A stretch of DNA of 41,687 nucleotides from a virus: positions 1 through 41,687 of the IMG/VR virus record IMGVR_UViG_3300035034_001177; one strand, 5' to 3'. Below the pieces are notes generated by a model, which had not been told where the DNA came from, ran no database searches, and was given only the letters and a program-made list of their open reading frames with translations. Positions 18,690 through 27,096 of the stretch are shown piece after piece. Numbering within the stretch: position 1 is the first letter of the stretch; every line of letters begins with the position of its first letter. The position numbers were made by a program, and so were the translations under genes.

Positions 18690-21600
18690 ATGGCTCCAAT
18701 TCCACGGCCCGGCAAATGGGTTAAGAAGCAGTTTGAAGAAGCAGTATTTAGTACAATAAACAAATTCAACAGGCCCACTACGAGCCATGGAGATAGTCCT
18801 CGGGTAGATAACCCTGAACCTCCATATGGCCGGAAGATTCATCCTCGATGGATTTACCAGTTAAGAGAAAACAGCACTCTAATCAACAACTCTATTGAGG
18901 AGAAGGTTTCTCAAACATTCCGCCGTGGGTTTAGTGAGTGGGATAAAGCGTACGCTGCTAAATGTCCCAACTGTAAAACGGAATTCCATACTCTGGAAAA
19001 GTTCAGAGAGCAGCTTGGACAGTATGGGGACCAGATGGAGGATGATGACGTCGACTTAGAATCTCCTCGAATCTGTCCCGAGTGTGAGGAACTCGGAGAG
19101 ATGCATTATCCTGATGACGAAGATAAGGAACATGGTGAGGGTTTCTTCCGTCAGGCAAACGAGAAAACAGACATCCAATCGCATCTGGAGCCGATGCAGC
19201 AAAATTCAGTCGGGCAGAAATTCATTGACGTCTGCAAGGAACTCGCATGGGACATTCAGTCTTTTGACGACGCCTGGATGCTTTTCGAGAGGGAATATAC
19301 TCTCGACCCAGAGCGCGGAGTTATTCTGGATTATGACCTAAAAGGAGTACATCGCGCTCCTCCAGAGGTCATGCGTTATTCCATCAACGAGAAAACTGGA
19401 GAGTTCGGCAACGAGTACTGGGTGTGTCCCAAGTGCCGAGCGCAACAAGAGAATTATCACCCGGAGAAAGAGCCCGAGGATTGTTCTCACTGTGGTGGCT
19501 ATACGTATGAAGTCTACGCTGTAGCTCTTGATGAGCCAGGAGGAGACCCGCAGAACTATTACATCAGAGGCGAGTTCGCGCACGCGAGTGAATATGAGCC
19601 TTCTAAGTTCTACGGATATTCTCCAATCCTAACGCTTTGGGAGGAGGCTCGTACAGTCGAAATGATGGACGATTGGTATAAGACAGCATACGAAGAGCGA
19701 CGTGCTCCTCGAGGAGCAATGCTTGTCAGGTCTTCAAACGCTGAATCTGTACGAGCGTTTAATCAGGGTCAGATGGAGAAACTTCGTAATGACCAGCATT
19801 ACATTCCAACCTTCATTGATGACTCTGATGGAGCAGGTAAGGCTCTTGAGTGGGTCAGCCTCTTAGAGGACCCGGTAGAAATGCAACATATGGAGATGCG
19901 CGAGTGGTTCCTGGAGCGCATTTCTGCTAAGTATGGTGTAACCCCTGCGTTCCAGAAGGGCAGTCCGAATAATAGTGGCTTGTCTCAGTCTCTGGAAATC
20001 GTTGTATCTAACCGGTCCGCTGACAGACTCCGTCAGATTTTCAACGATACGTTCATCCCTGCTTTCCTTGGACAACTGAAAGTCGAAGGATGGGAAAGAG
20101 AGCTACGTCCTGTAGAGGAAGAAGAGGAGGCAGCTGATGCAGATGTTCAGGGCAAGTACGTGATGAACGCCAAGAGAGCTGTGGACGTCGGATTCGATAT
20201 TGAGTGGACCGAGGATGACAAGCTCAAAATCCATCCTGGCGACCCAACAGAAGATGTTGATTACGCCGATGGAGAGTTCCAGCCTGATAGTGAGCTGCCC
20301 TCTGGTGGCCAGCCAGGAGGTGGAGGAGGGCCAGAAGATGGAATGCCTCAACCCGGAGGAGCGAATCAAACTGGCGGTGCTCCAGGAACACCTCCTCATC
20401 AGGAACCACGTCTCCAGAACTCTGATGCGTCTGTAACCACGGGGAGTAGTGGATATTCTAATGCCCGATATGGAGCCACATCTGGTCAAGAAATAGACCT
20501 TGTAGCTCATATCGAGGATATGTTAGAAGAGCAGGCTAAGGAAGTGAATAAGTCTGCAGAAGACGTTACCTGGGACGATATAGAAATCAGCGAGAATATC
20601 AGGATTTGGATTAAGGACCCGGAGGAGGCTCCGGGGGAGGCAGAGGTAGTCCATGACCCAGATGAAGATGTGCCTGCTGATTACTATTACGAGGAGGAGA
20701 TATGGTCTGCGGCTGCTAAGGCAGAACAGGTCAACAAGACCGCGGAGGCCATAGACTTTTTGTGGCGCCCGACGTTGTCTTCGATAGTCAAGCAAGACCA
20801 GGAGAGCGACGTCGATAGTGAGGGAACGGGAGAATACGAACCATACGACCCACCAGAGTCTTGTGAGAGAAGATACTTAGAAGCTCAAGGGATTCAAGAG
20901 GACGACCTTCCAAATGGCCTCCAGGTATTCACTGGTCCCGAGGGTAAGCAGTTCTACTGTGGGAACTGGAAGGAAGTAGGGGCGTGGGAGGAAGGAGCAG
21001 ATGAAGACTTCGACCCCGAAGGCAGAGCCATGGATAACGTCGATGTGAACGATAAAATCCAAGAGGGTCAAGAACTCGAAGAGTATGAAGGTTTATTCGA
21101 GTTTGAGGGCTGGAGGGGTGTAGATGAGGGACAAGACATTGTCTTTGATTTAAAAGATAGAGATGGCTGGGAGCGGTTCCAGTTCATCGACGCTAAGAAA
21201 GGTAATGCTATGCTGAGAGACGAAGAAGGAGAGGTTGCCATTGAGAAAGCAGACAACGCAGCAGATAGAACTCAAGGAGTAGTCGGGGAATTAACAGATG
21301 AGAAGTACAGGGAGAGATACCAGGATTACGAGGTCCCGCGCGAGATATATACGGCTGACCACGTAGAGTCTAAGGAACTCATCGAGGATGAAGAAGGTGA
21401 AGAAGGTGGTGTCAACAGTGGATATACCCGAGTCGTCACATTCGATAATGACGAAAAGGCTATCTACAAAAATTATCGGGGCAGCTCTCACAAGTGGTGT
21501 CTTGATGGAGACGCTATGGCATACGAGTTGTCCGATATGATTGGGATGGGAGATACATTCCCAGAGACAGCCCGTACAGACCTGAAGAACGGATTTGGCT

Positions 21601-22187
21601 CTGCTCAGTTATTCAAAGAGAATATCCAGAGTTTCAAGGACGCTGTCAAGGACGATGACGGATTCATAGATGGAGACGTCTACCAGGCTGATGAGATAAT
21701 CGTGGATAATGCCGAGGACTTCGGTAACATCGCAACGATTGATTACATGACTGGGAATCGGGATAGGCATGATGATAACTTTATGATTGACGATACATTC
21801 AACGTATACGCAATCGACAACGGAGGTCATCCACCGCCTAAAGATGAGGCAGGGGACGACGCTATGTTCCTCATGTATAAGTATATCGCAAGCCATATCC
21901 AGGGAGCAAGTGATTCTCCTGATGAGTTCGAGGATAGCCTTCTCGAGTTCTTCGAGGGGAGCAGAGAGTCTGCATTAGACAATGTAGAGTCTATTGTAGA
22001 GAATAAGGAGGAAATCCTGACGATGGCAGAATCGTTCTATGGGCCTACCTCTAAGCCAACCCGAAGGTTCAGAAACATGCTCGAAGAGACTGAAGACGGT
22101 AAGTTATCTATCGAGGAGAGCTTAGAGACTGATATAGAACAGCTCGAACACGAAATCCTCAATATGAATAGAGATGCTTTACCATGA
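18690..22187 (+). CDS. portal protein fused to a kinase-like domain
   Basis: The 1165-residue protein starts with a portal domain (about 1-510). Support: an N-terminal region with two inserted zinc ribbons (CPNC/CPEC near 92-134, CPKC/CSHC near 247-271), then the long helical crown/stem-like part with SGLSQSLEIVVS near 430, as in phage portals. A Gly/Pro/Gln-rich linker (about 530-575) leads to an extension with a weak copy of the shared RIYVD module (638-667) and a degenerate half-copy near 745. The C-terminal domain (about 900-1165) has a kinase-like set: Lys927, GNRDRHDDN (Asp1025, His1027, Asn1030) and AIDNG (Asp1043), the pattern of HipA/PI-kinase-type folds. A portal of twice the usual length with an enzymatic tail is very unusual. 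Confidence 0.85.
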   Translation: MAPIPRPGKWVKKQFEEAVFSTINKFNRPTTSHGDSPRVDNPEPPYGRKIHPRWIYQLRENSTLINNSIEEKVSQTFRRGFSEWDKAYAAKCPNCKTEFHTLEKFREQLGQYGDQMEDDDVDLESPRICPECEELGEMHYPDDEDKEHGEGFFRQANEKTDIQSHLEPMQQNSVGQKFIDVCKELAWDIQSFDDAWMLFEREYTLDPERGVILDYDLKGVHRAPPEVMRYSINEKTGEFGNEYWVCPKCRAQQENYHPEKEPEDCSHCGGYTYEVYAVALDEPGGDPQNYYIRGEFAHASEYEPSKFYGYSPILTLWEEARTVEMMDDWYKTAYEERRAPRGAMLVRSSNAESVRAFNQGQMEKLRNDQHYIPTFIDDSDGAGKALEWVSLLEDPVEMQHMEMREWFLERISAKYGVTPAFQKGSPNNSGLSQSLEIVVSNRSADRLRQIFNDTFIPAFLGQLKVEGWERELRPVEEEEEAADADVQGKYVMNAKRAVDVGFDIEWTEDDKLKIHPGDPTEDVDYADGEFQPDSELPSGGQPGGGGGPEDGMPQPGGANQTGGAPGTPPHQEPRLQNSDASVTTGSSGYSNARYGATSGQEIDLVAHIEDMLEEQAKEVNKSAEDVTWDDIEISENIRIWIKDPEEAPGEAEVVHDPDEDVPADYYYEEEIWSAAAKAEQVNKTAEAIDFLWRPTLSSIVKQDQESDVDSEGTGEYEPYDPPESCERRYLEAQGIQEDDLPNGLQVFTGPEGKQFYCGNWKEVGAWEEGADEDFDPEGRAMDNVDVNDKIQEGQELEEYEGLFEFEGWRGVDEGQDIVFDLKDRDGWERFQFIDAKKGNAMLRDEEGEVAIEKADNAADRTQGVVGELTDEKYRERYQDYEVPREIYTADHVESKELIEDEEGEEGGVNSGYTRVVTFDNDEKAIYKNYRGSSHKWCLDGDAMAYELSDMIGMGDTFPETARTDLKNGFGSAQLFKENIQSFKDAVKDDDGFIDGDVYQADEIIVDNAEDFGNIATIDYMTGNRDRHDDNFMIDDTFNVYAIDNGGHPPPKDEAGDDAMFLMYKYIASHIQGASDSPDEFEDSLLEFFEGSRESALDNVESIVENKEEILTMAESFYGPTSKPTRRFRNMLEETEDGKLSIEESLETDIEQLEHEILNMNRDALP
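20601..20690 (+). repeat. degenerate copy of the shared RIYVD module (portal extension)
   Basis: RIWIKDPEEAPGEAEV followed by DYYY matches the start, the EAP core and the tyrosine end of the module, but the G-x-x-GG part is replaced by an acidic stretch. Confidence 0.5.
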
Positions 22188-22480
22188 AAATCAATAAGAG
22201 AGTAGATGGAGATTACGAGCAAGTAGCAAAGGTCACTGCTTCGGGAGAAGTAGAAGGAGAATCATCTACGGCGCAACGTCTGAAAAACGAGTTAGATGGC
22301 GAGGGAGTATTCGTACCGGGTCTTGATGATGACCGAGAAAATTGCTTCGTTCACGAGGGTCCAGACCTCTTGATTTACTTGGAGAATAAGTATAGCAACG
22401 GTCACTATTCTGCGAGTTTAGAGGATGAAGACTTCGAGGACATGGCTGAAATGTCTGACTCTTCTCTGTTCGAGGAGTAG
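22184..22480 (+). CDS. small acidic protein coupled to the portal gene
   Basis: The 98-residue protein overlaps the portal stop codon (ATGA). It is acidic, with predicted short helices and strands, and has no recognised family. A role in head assembly is suggested by position only. Confidence 0.75.
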   Translation: MKINKRVDGDYEQVAKVTASGEVEGESSTAQRLKNELDGEGVFVPGLDDDRENCFVHEGPDLLIYLENKYSNGHYSASLEDEDFEDMAEMSDSSLFEE

Positions 22481-22485
22481 ACGAA

Positions 22486-22496
22486 TCATATAAAGG
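22486..22496 (+). promoter_or_regulatory. possible internal TATA promoter
   Basis: TCATATAAAGG lies 24-34 nt before the ATG at 22520, the spacing of a leaderless start, in the only short gap of this gene block. Confidence 0.4.
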
Positions 22497-22519
22497 CTTG
22501 GAGAAAATATCTCAAAGTG

Positions 22520-25405
22520 ATGCCCGACCCCGAGGATAGAGGAGTTAATGTGAATGTCGTCGACGTTCTTAAATCTGCTTCTAATAGTGGTGAGTCTGCT
22601 TTTACAGAGGTAGTTAAGACAGACAAATTAGAGAAGTGGAGAATTTACGTTGACGAGGAATCGAAAATCCCTGACTGGGCCGAGGTTATTGAAGGCCCGA
22701 GAGGAGGGATATACTACTCTGTACAGGAGCAAGAGTTAGTCAACGAGTTACTGACTCCTCCTATGCACGAGGTCGGAGAAGATTTCGACCTCGAAGAATT
22801 CGACCTGAATCCATCAGATGCAGACAGGCCAGGACAGGCCAGGATTTCTGAATATTCATATGGGTCGAGAGGAGCACATAGAGTCATAGAAAGAGCAAAT
22901 CAGTACGAGGATGAAGATAATCCAGACTACTGGAGAATTTACGTCAATGATAAAGACGAGGTTCCAGAGTGGGCTAAACTACGAGGACCCAATAAACAGG
23001 GTAACTATTACTACAGGGTCCATGATGAGGGCCTATACCACGACCTCGTAACAGAACCACAGCACGAAGTCTCGAACGACGAAACACTCGAGGAGTATCT
23101 CGAAGAACATGGGGGCACAGAAGACGTTCAAGAAAAGGAAGGCCCCGAAAGAGAGTACTGGAGAGTCTACGTCGACAACGAAGAAGAGGCTCCTGACTGG
23201 GCAAACGTTGTCGGGCCAAGCTCTGAAGGAAATCTTTACTACATCGTCTATGATGAGGAGTTGTTCCGTCAGCTCGTAACTGGAATAGAGCACGAGGTTG
23301 ATGATTACGACGTCGATGCATACCTGGACGAAGTTCAGGGAGGAGATAGCATCGAAGAAAAGCTGGACGATGCGACGATTCTAAAGAGAAAATTCCAGAT
23401 TTACGTAGAAGACGGAGGAGCGGTCCCTGACTGGGCACAGGCTCACGTGGGTCCTTGGGGCGGAGTTTATTACATCGTTTACTACAAACCGCTATTCGAT
23501 GCTCTGATGCAGGAACCTAAGCATGAAATCCCTGGAGATTTCGACCTCCGAGATTACATGTACAATGGTCCTGGAGAAGGTGTAACTCACGATAGCGGAG
23601 AAAACGAAGAGCCTGATGATAAGTCCAAGGGGCCTACCATCATCGACGTAGAGAAACGAAGAATCTACATTGATGAGGCCAGCGAGGCTCCCGATGGAAA
23701 GCAGATACACCAGGGAGATAAAGGTGGCTTATACTACATAGCAGGCAGTGATAGCGCCGAAGAGGAATCGGACGAAAAGACAGAGGGGGAATATCATACC
23801 TATTCCGACTTCGGTGAGCGCCTCGCTGACGCGATTGAGAGCGGAGATATAGAAGATATTTCTCCGGGGGAATACGGAGAAGGCATAGACACGATAAGTG
23901 ATGGAGACCTCTTAGAGGACGCATACAGACTTGAAACGAGAGAGGCTGTAAGAAGGGAAATCGAAGGATGGGCGACCCAGTTAAACAACCACTTCGATTA
24001 TGCTTACCAGGAAGATGGTCCCCGAATCACAGGTTCTGAACTCAAAACCTGGGAGCAAGTAGAGTCTCTATCGGATAGAGATTATGAAGATGATGATATT
24101 TCTGCTATGGCTTCCAAGGTAGTAGATGAGTGGGAGGAATACGCAGAAAAGGGTGTAGATAGAGATAACAGAAACAAATTCAGAGAGCGAGTTGGAAAGG
24201 TAGACGAGGAAGTCGTCATCTTCAACCTCTGGGAAAGAGGCCTGAAAAAGTTTAGTGAGTTAAACACCATCCTGGAAAACGCTCTGAACGAGAAAGGTTA
24301 TTCTGCTCGGACAGAAGCAATACCTGGAGAACAACGTCGTCTGGACCTCAAGTATAATTACAGTATCGACGAGGATATTGAGGGAGAATTCGCAGACGAT
24401 ATTGAAAACGGGCAAATCCTTCGCATCACCTCTCAGGAGGACTGGTCTGACAGGCTCGGAGAAATGGATAACATCGACTTCCTCAATGATGCTAAGACAG
24501 CCATCCGTCATAAGGGAATTTCTAAGGATTCCTCGGTTGTGCAGGGTATAAAGAAAAGAATCCGGGAAATTGATTCCCCATCCCTGGATGAATATGACAT
24601 TAAGCCTGAGGTTTACAGGCAGATAGTAAATCGTCCAGCCGGATTCAAGGGTACTGGTCAAGGAATCCACAAGAAAAGTTGGGGAGAAGTATGGAATAAG
24701 GTTTCTACAGAGGACCTGGAGGAGTTCTGCGAGATAGCAGAGGAAAGAAATAACTTCGCACACTCAAGCCTCGTTAGGGGAATGCTCGTCTACCGTAAAG
24801 AGTGCCCTATTTCGTCCAGAGATATGACTTCTCTTACGTATAAAGGAGGAGACGTCGACGAAGAAGCTCTATTCAACATAATGGAGCAAATCCTTGCGAA
24901 GTTGGACCCGGTCGTGGGCAGTCATTTACTCGCGTATCTGACAACTGCCAGAGGAGAGCAGATGAGCGGCAATAAAGAGGGATATGTCCTATTTAGAGGG
25001 GAAATGGCCGTGGATGGCCGTAAAACCCGGGATATAGATGGTATTAGGGTCGTGTTTGCCCATTGTATAGGGCATATCCTACACGATTTAATGGGTCTGG
25101 ACAACAAGGAAGTCGAGGACAACGAGGATGAAGACCTCGGAGACGGTCTTGGATACAGTGTTATTCAACCAAAGAACGAATACAACACCTATGTACAAGA
25201 CTTCTACGAGAAAATCCGTAAGGAATGGACACGATACACCTCAGAAGACGAAAATGAATGTCGTGTTTACCAGAGAATCAACCCTTCCGAGTTCTTCGCT
25301 ACCTTATTCGCGTTGTGGATTACCGACGAAAAGAAGTTAGAGATTCTACACAAGCCTATGCACACGGCCTTTGAGGCCTTCTTTGCAGAGGAGAGTGATG
25401 TGTAA
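22520..25405 (+). CDS. 961-residue five-module protein with inactive zincin-like C-terminus
   Basis: Five copies of the shared module lie at residues 41-66, 139-164, 215-241, 293-318 and 381-406, spaced 76-98 residues. The first four are each followed by a conserved acidic unit (EL/LF..L...P.HEV...D). After an uncharacterised helical middle, the C-terminal domain (about 780-961) resembles phage-associated zincin metalloproteases: FAHCIGHILHD with HCIGH at 848-852, a downstream NPSEFFATLFALW with Glu924, and a final helix. The catalytic Glu of HExxH is Cys849, so proteolysis is unlikely. A GTG at 22517 is an alternative start. The stop overlaps the next ATG (TAATG). Confidence 0.85.
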   Translation: MPDPEDRGVNVNVVDVLKSASNSGESAFTEVVKTDKLEKWRIYVDEESKIPDWAEVIEGPRGGIYYSVQEQELVNELLTPPMHEVGEDFDLEEFDLNPSDADRPGQARISEYSYGSRGAHRVIERANQYEDEDNPDYWRIYVNDKDEVPEWAKLRGPNKQGNYYYRVHDEGLYHDLVTEPQHEVSNDETLEEYLEEHGGTEDVQEKEGPEREYWRVYVDNEEEAPDWANVVGPSSEGNLYYIVYDEELFRQLVTGIEHEVDDYDVDAYLDEVQGGDSIEEKLDDATILKRKFQIYVEDGGAVPDWAQAHVGPWGGVYYIVYYKPLFDALMQEPKHEIPGDFDLRDYMYNGPGEGVTHDSGENEEPDDKSKGPTIIDVEKRRIYIDEASEAPDGKQIHQGDKGGLYYIAGSDSAEEESDEKTEGEYHTYSDFGERLADAIESGDIEDISPGEYGEGIDTISDGDLLEDAYRLETREAVRREIEGWATQLNNHFDYAYQEDGPRITGSELKTWEQVESLSDRDYEDDDISAMASKVVDEWEEYAEKGVDRDNRNKFRERVGKVDEEVVIFNLWERGLKKFSELNTILENALNEKGYSARTEAIPGEQRRLDLKYNYSIDEDIEGEFADDIENGQILRITSQEDWSDRLGEMDNIDFLNDAKTAIRHKGISKDSSVVQGIKKRIREIDSPSLDEYDIKPEVYRQIVNRPAGFKGTGQGIHKKSWGEVWNKVSTEDLEEFCEIAEERNNFAHSSLVRGMLVYRKECPISSRDMTSLTYKGGDVDEEALFNIMEQILAKLDPVVGSHLLAYLTTARGEQMSGNKEGYVLFRGEMAVDGRKTRDIDGIRVVFAHCIGHILHDLMGLDNKEVEDNEDEDLGDGLGYSVIQPKNEYNTYVQDFYEKIRKEWTRYTSEDENECRVYQRINPSEFFATLFALWITDEKKLEILHKPMHTAFEAFFAEESDV
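22640..22717 (+). repeat. RIYVD module copy 1
   Basis: Encodes RIYVD..SKIPDWAEV then EGPRGGIYY, a full-length match to the module, followed by the acidic P-x-HEV unit. Confidence 0.85.
22934..23011 (+). repeat. RIYVD module copy 2
   Basis: Encodes RIYVN..DEVPEWAKL then GPNKQGNYY. The GG pair is altered to QG. Confidence 0.8.
23162..23242 (+). repeat. RIYVD module copy 3
   Basis: Encodes RVYVD..EEAPDWANV then GPSSEGNLYY. One residue longer than the other copies. Confidence 0.8.
23396..23473 (+). repeat. RIYVD module copy 4
   Basis: Encodes QIYVE..GAVPDWAQ then VGPWGGVYY. Confidence 0.8.
23660..23737 (+). repeat. RIYVD module copy 5
   Basis: Encodes RIYIDEASEAPDGKQI then GDKGGLYY. This copy lacks the Trp and is followed by a Ser/Glu linker rather than the acidic HEV unit. 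Confidence 0.8.
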
Positions 25406-26751
25406 TGCCCAAAATAATTGACTATTCAAGAGGAGAAGAAGGAGAATCGGTTGGAAAGATAGAGGATACTGGGTCCTTTACGACAGATGATGCTCTATTA
25501 GAGAGTATCTTAGAGGACTATGTTGAAAATGGCGTTGAAACTTATCTTCCAGAGCATACTAACAACGGTGTAGAGTATGGAATCGGGGTTGTAGAGTCTG
25601 GAAACAGTGGTTTTGCCCGTTGTGTTTTACAACACTTGCCCAGTCCTTATTATGGAGACCCGGAGGAGATATTCGACCTCGGTGATTACTCTGTGAAAGA
25701 AGTTAAAACCGACAAGGACGACAATCCACTTGCTGGAAAGCAGGGAATGGACACTGTGAGTCATTTCGCGGCTCTCTCGTCCGAGTCTTCGGCTCCCTCA
25801 CGCGAGCGAGTAGATGCTGAATGGAATGATATAGAGGATGAAGAGAATCTCCCAGAGTCGGCGAAGATGCGTAAGACGCGCATCTATATTGACGACAGAA
25901 ACGAGGCTCCAGACTGGGCAGATGTAGAGGAAGGCCCCCGCGGTGGGATGTATTACGACGTTACACGCAGGCCAGAAGGAGATAATAGCGCTCCTCACGG
26001 TATGGAATATAGCAAGGTAGAAAATGTAGAGTCCATGACAGATAGGGATGCTATGAAGGAAGAAGGCATTGACGCTGGAGTGTCTGCGGATGATATGTCC
26101 TTCGGTTTCCATGCGGAGACTGGGGAAAAGCTGTATCTTCAAAGGTCTGATTCTGTATTTGCCGGGTCAGATTCGGAGGAAAAGCACATCACAGCTAAAA
26201 CTGCTATGGACCACGCTGACGTGCGTGCTCCTAATATGCACTTCGATGAAGAGGAAGGAATGCTTGTTATGGAAGACATCGGAGAGAATTCCAATAGGCC
26301 ATATAAGAAAGGGGATGCGTTTGATGAAATAGATAGAGATAGTTGGATAGAAGCATGCGCTGCTAAATTCCTGGTAGGGGATGCAGATATTGGAGGCAAC
26401 GTCTTAATGGACGATAACGGGGATTTCTTCCCTATCGACTTTGACGTCGCCGGGTCGAAGCTGTCGACGAAGAAACGTCGTATCAATGACCCCGATTCAC
26501 ATTCCTATGATGAAGATAAGACCTTTGGAGAATATCTCGCTGGAAAAGCGAATCAGTCTTATACCTCGTCCATGCCAGAAGAGGAAATCACGCCAGATGA
26601 AGTAGAAGATGCTCTTAACACCCTCGTAGATAGAATAGACGTTGATGAATTAGAGGGAGCGTATGATAGGAGTGACCATTATGACGATACTTCCGGTACC
26701 TCTATAATGGAGAACATCGAAGAGATAAAGGAGGGAACTCTATGGGAGTAG
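25405..26751 (+). CDS. kinase-like protein with one RIYVD module
   Basis: The 448-residue protein has an uncharacterised N-terminal domain (1-120), one module at 159-184, and a C-terminal kinase-like domain (about 200-400). This shows a GEKLYL strand, an MVMED-type hinge region, VGDADIGGNVL (Asp326, Asp328, Asn332) as catalytic loop, and FPIDFD (Asp345) as metal-binding loop. The pattern is closest to HipA or PI-kinase-like folds rather than classical protein kinases; the substrate is unknown. It overlaps its neighbours by 1 and 10 nt at its two ends, so all are coupled. Confidence 0.8.
   Translation: MPKIIDYSRGEEGESVGKIEDTGSFTTDDALLESILEDYVENGVETYLPEHTNNGVEYGIGVVESGNSGFARCVLQHLPSPYYGDPEEIFDLGDYSVKEVKTDKDDNPLAGKQGMDTVSHFAALSSESSAPSRERVDAEWNDIEDEENLPESAKMRKTRIYIDDRNEAPDWADVEEGPRGGMYYDVTRRPEGDNSAPHGMEYSKVENVESMTDRDAMKEEGIDAGVSADDMSFGFHAETGEKLYLQRSDSVFAGSDSEEKHITAKTAMDHADVRAPNMHFDEEEGMLVMEDIGENSNRPYKKGDAFDEIDRDSWIEACAAKFLVGDADIGGNVLMDDNGDFFPIDFDVAGSKLSTKKRRINDPDSHSYDEDKTFGEYLAGKANQSYTSSMPEEEITPDEVEDALNTLVDRIDVDELEGAYDRSDHYDDTSGTSIMENIEEIKEGTLWE
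25879..25956 (+). repeat. RIYVD module copy 6
   Basis: Encodes RIYIDDRNEAPDWADV then EGPRGGMYY, one of the best-conserved copies. Confidence 0.87.
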
Positions 26752-27062
26752 TATTCTTTGGACTGGCGGATGATGGAGACTCGTTCGTCGTCATTGGACG
26801 GGTCGAGGACGGTAAAATAGTTGAGGATACAGATGGAGAATTACAAGAAACCCTTGATGGGATGGCCCTTCAGGACGGGTATCTATCTGCTAAATTCAAC
26901 AACCATTTCCTAAACGCCGCTCTGACCAAAGATGTCTGGGAAAAGGAAAGTGGACGTATGTACGTGGACCATCCAGTAGATGCTCCCGAGGGCGTTGAAG
27001 TTCAGGATAGCGAACACGGAGCGCCTTACTACATCCCCGAGGAAGAACAGGAAGAACAATAA
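26742..27062 (+). CDS. small protein ending in one RIYVD module
   Basis: The 106-residue protein has a beta-rich N-terminal domain (about 1-65) and then one module at its C terminus, ending in an acidic Glu/Gln tail. It is almost a module plus a small unknown domain, which makes it the simplest member of the family. It overlaps the preceding gene by 10 nt. Confidence 0.8.
   Translation: MGVVFFGLADDGDSFVVIGRVEDGKIVEDTDGELQETLDGMALQDGYLSAKFNNHFLNAALTKDVWEKESGRMYVDHPVDAPEGVEVQDSEHGAPYYIPEEEQEEQ
26955..27032 (+). repeat. RIYVD module copy 7
   Basis: Encodes RMYVDHPVDAPEGVEV then SEHGAPYY. The Trp position is Gly and the GG pair is GA. Confidence 0.75.
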
Positions 27063-27096
27063 CCTCTTTATCCAAGGGTTTCTTCTTTTTGTATAG

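Noticed and set aside
18214-22187. Terminase next to the portal gene
   Set aside because: No protein with terminase ATPase or nuclease motifs is present; the gene upstream of the portal is Hjc.
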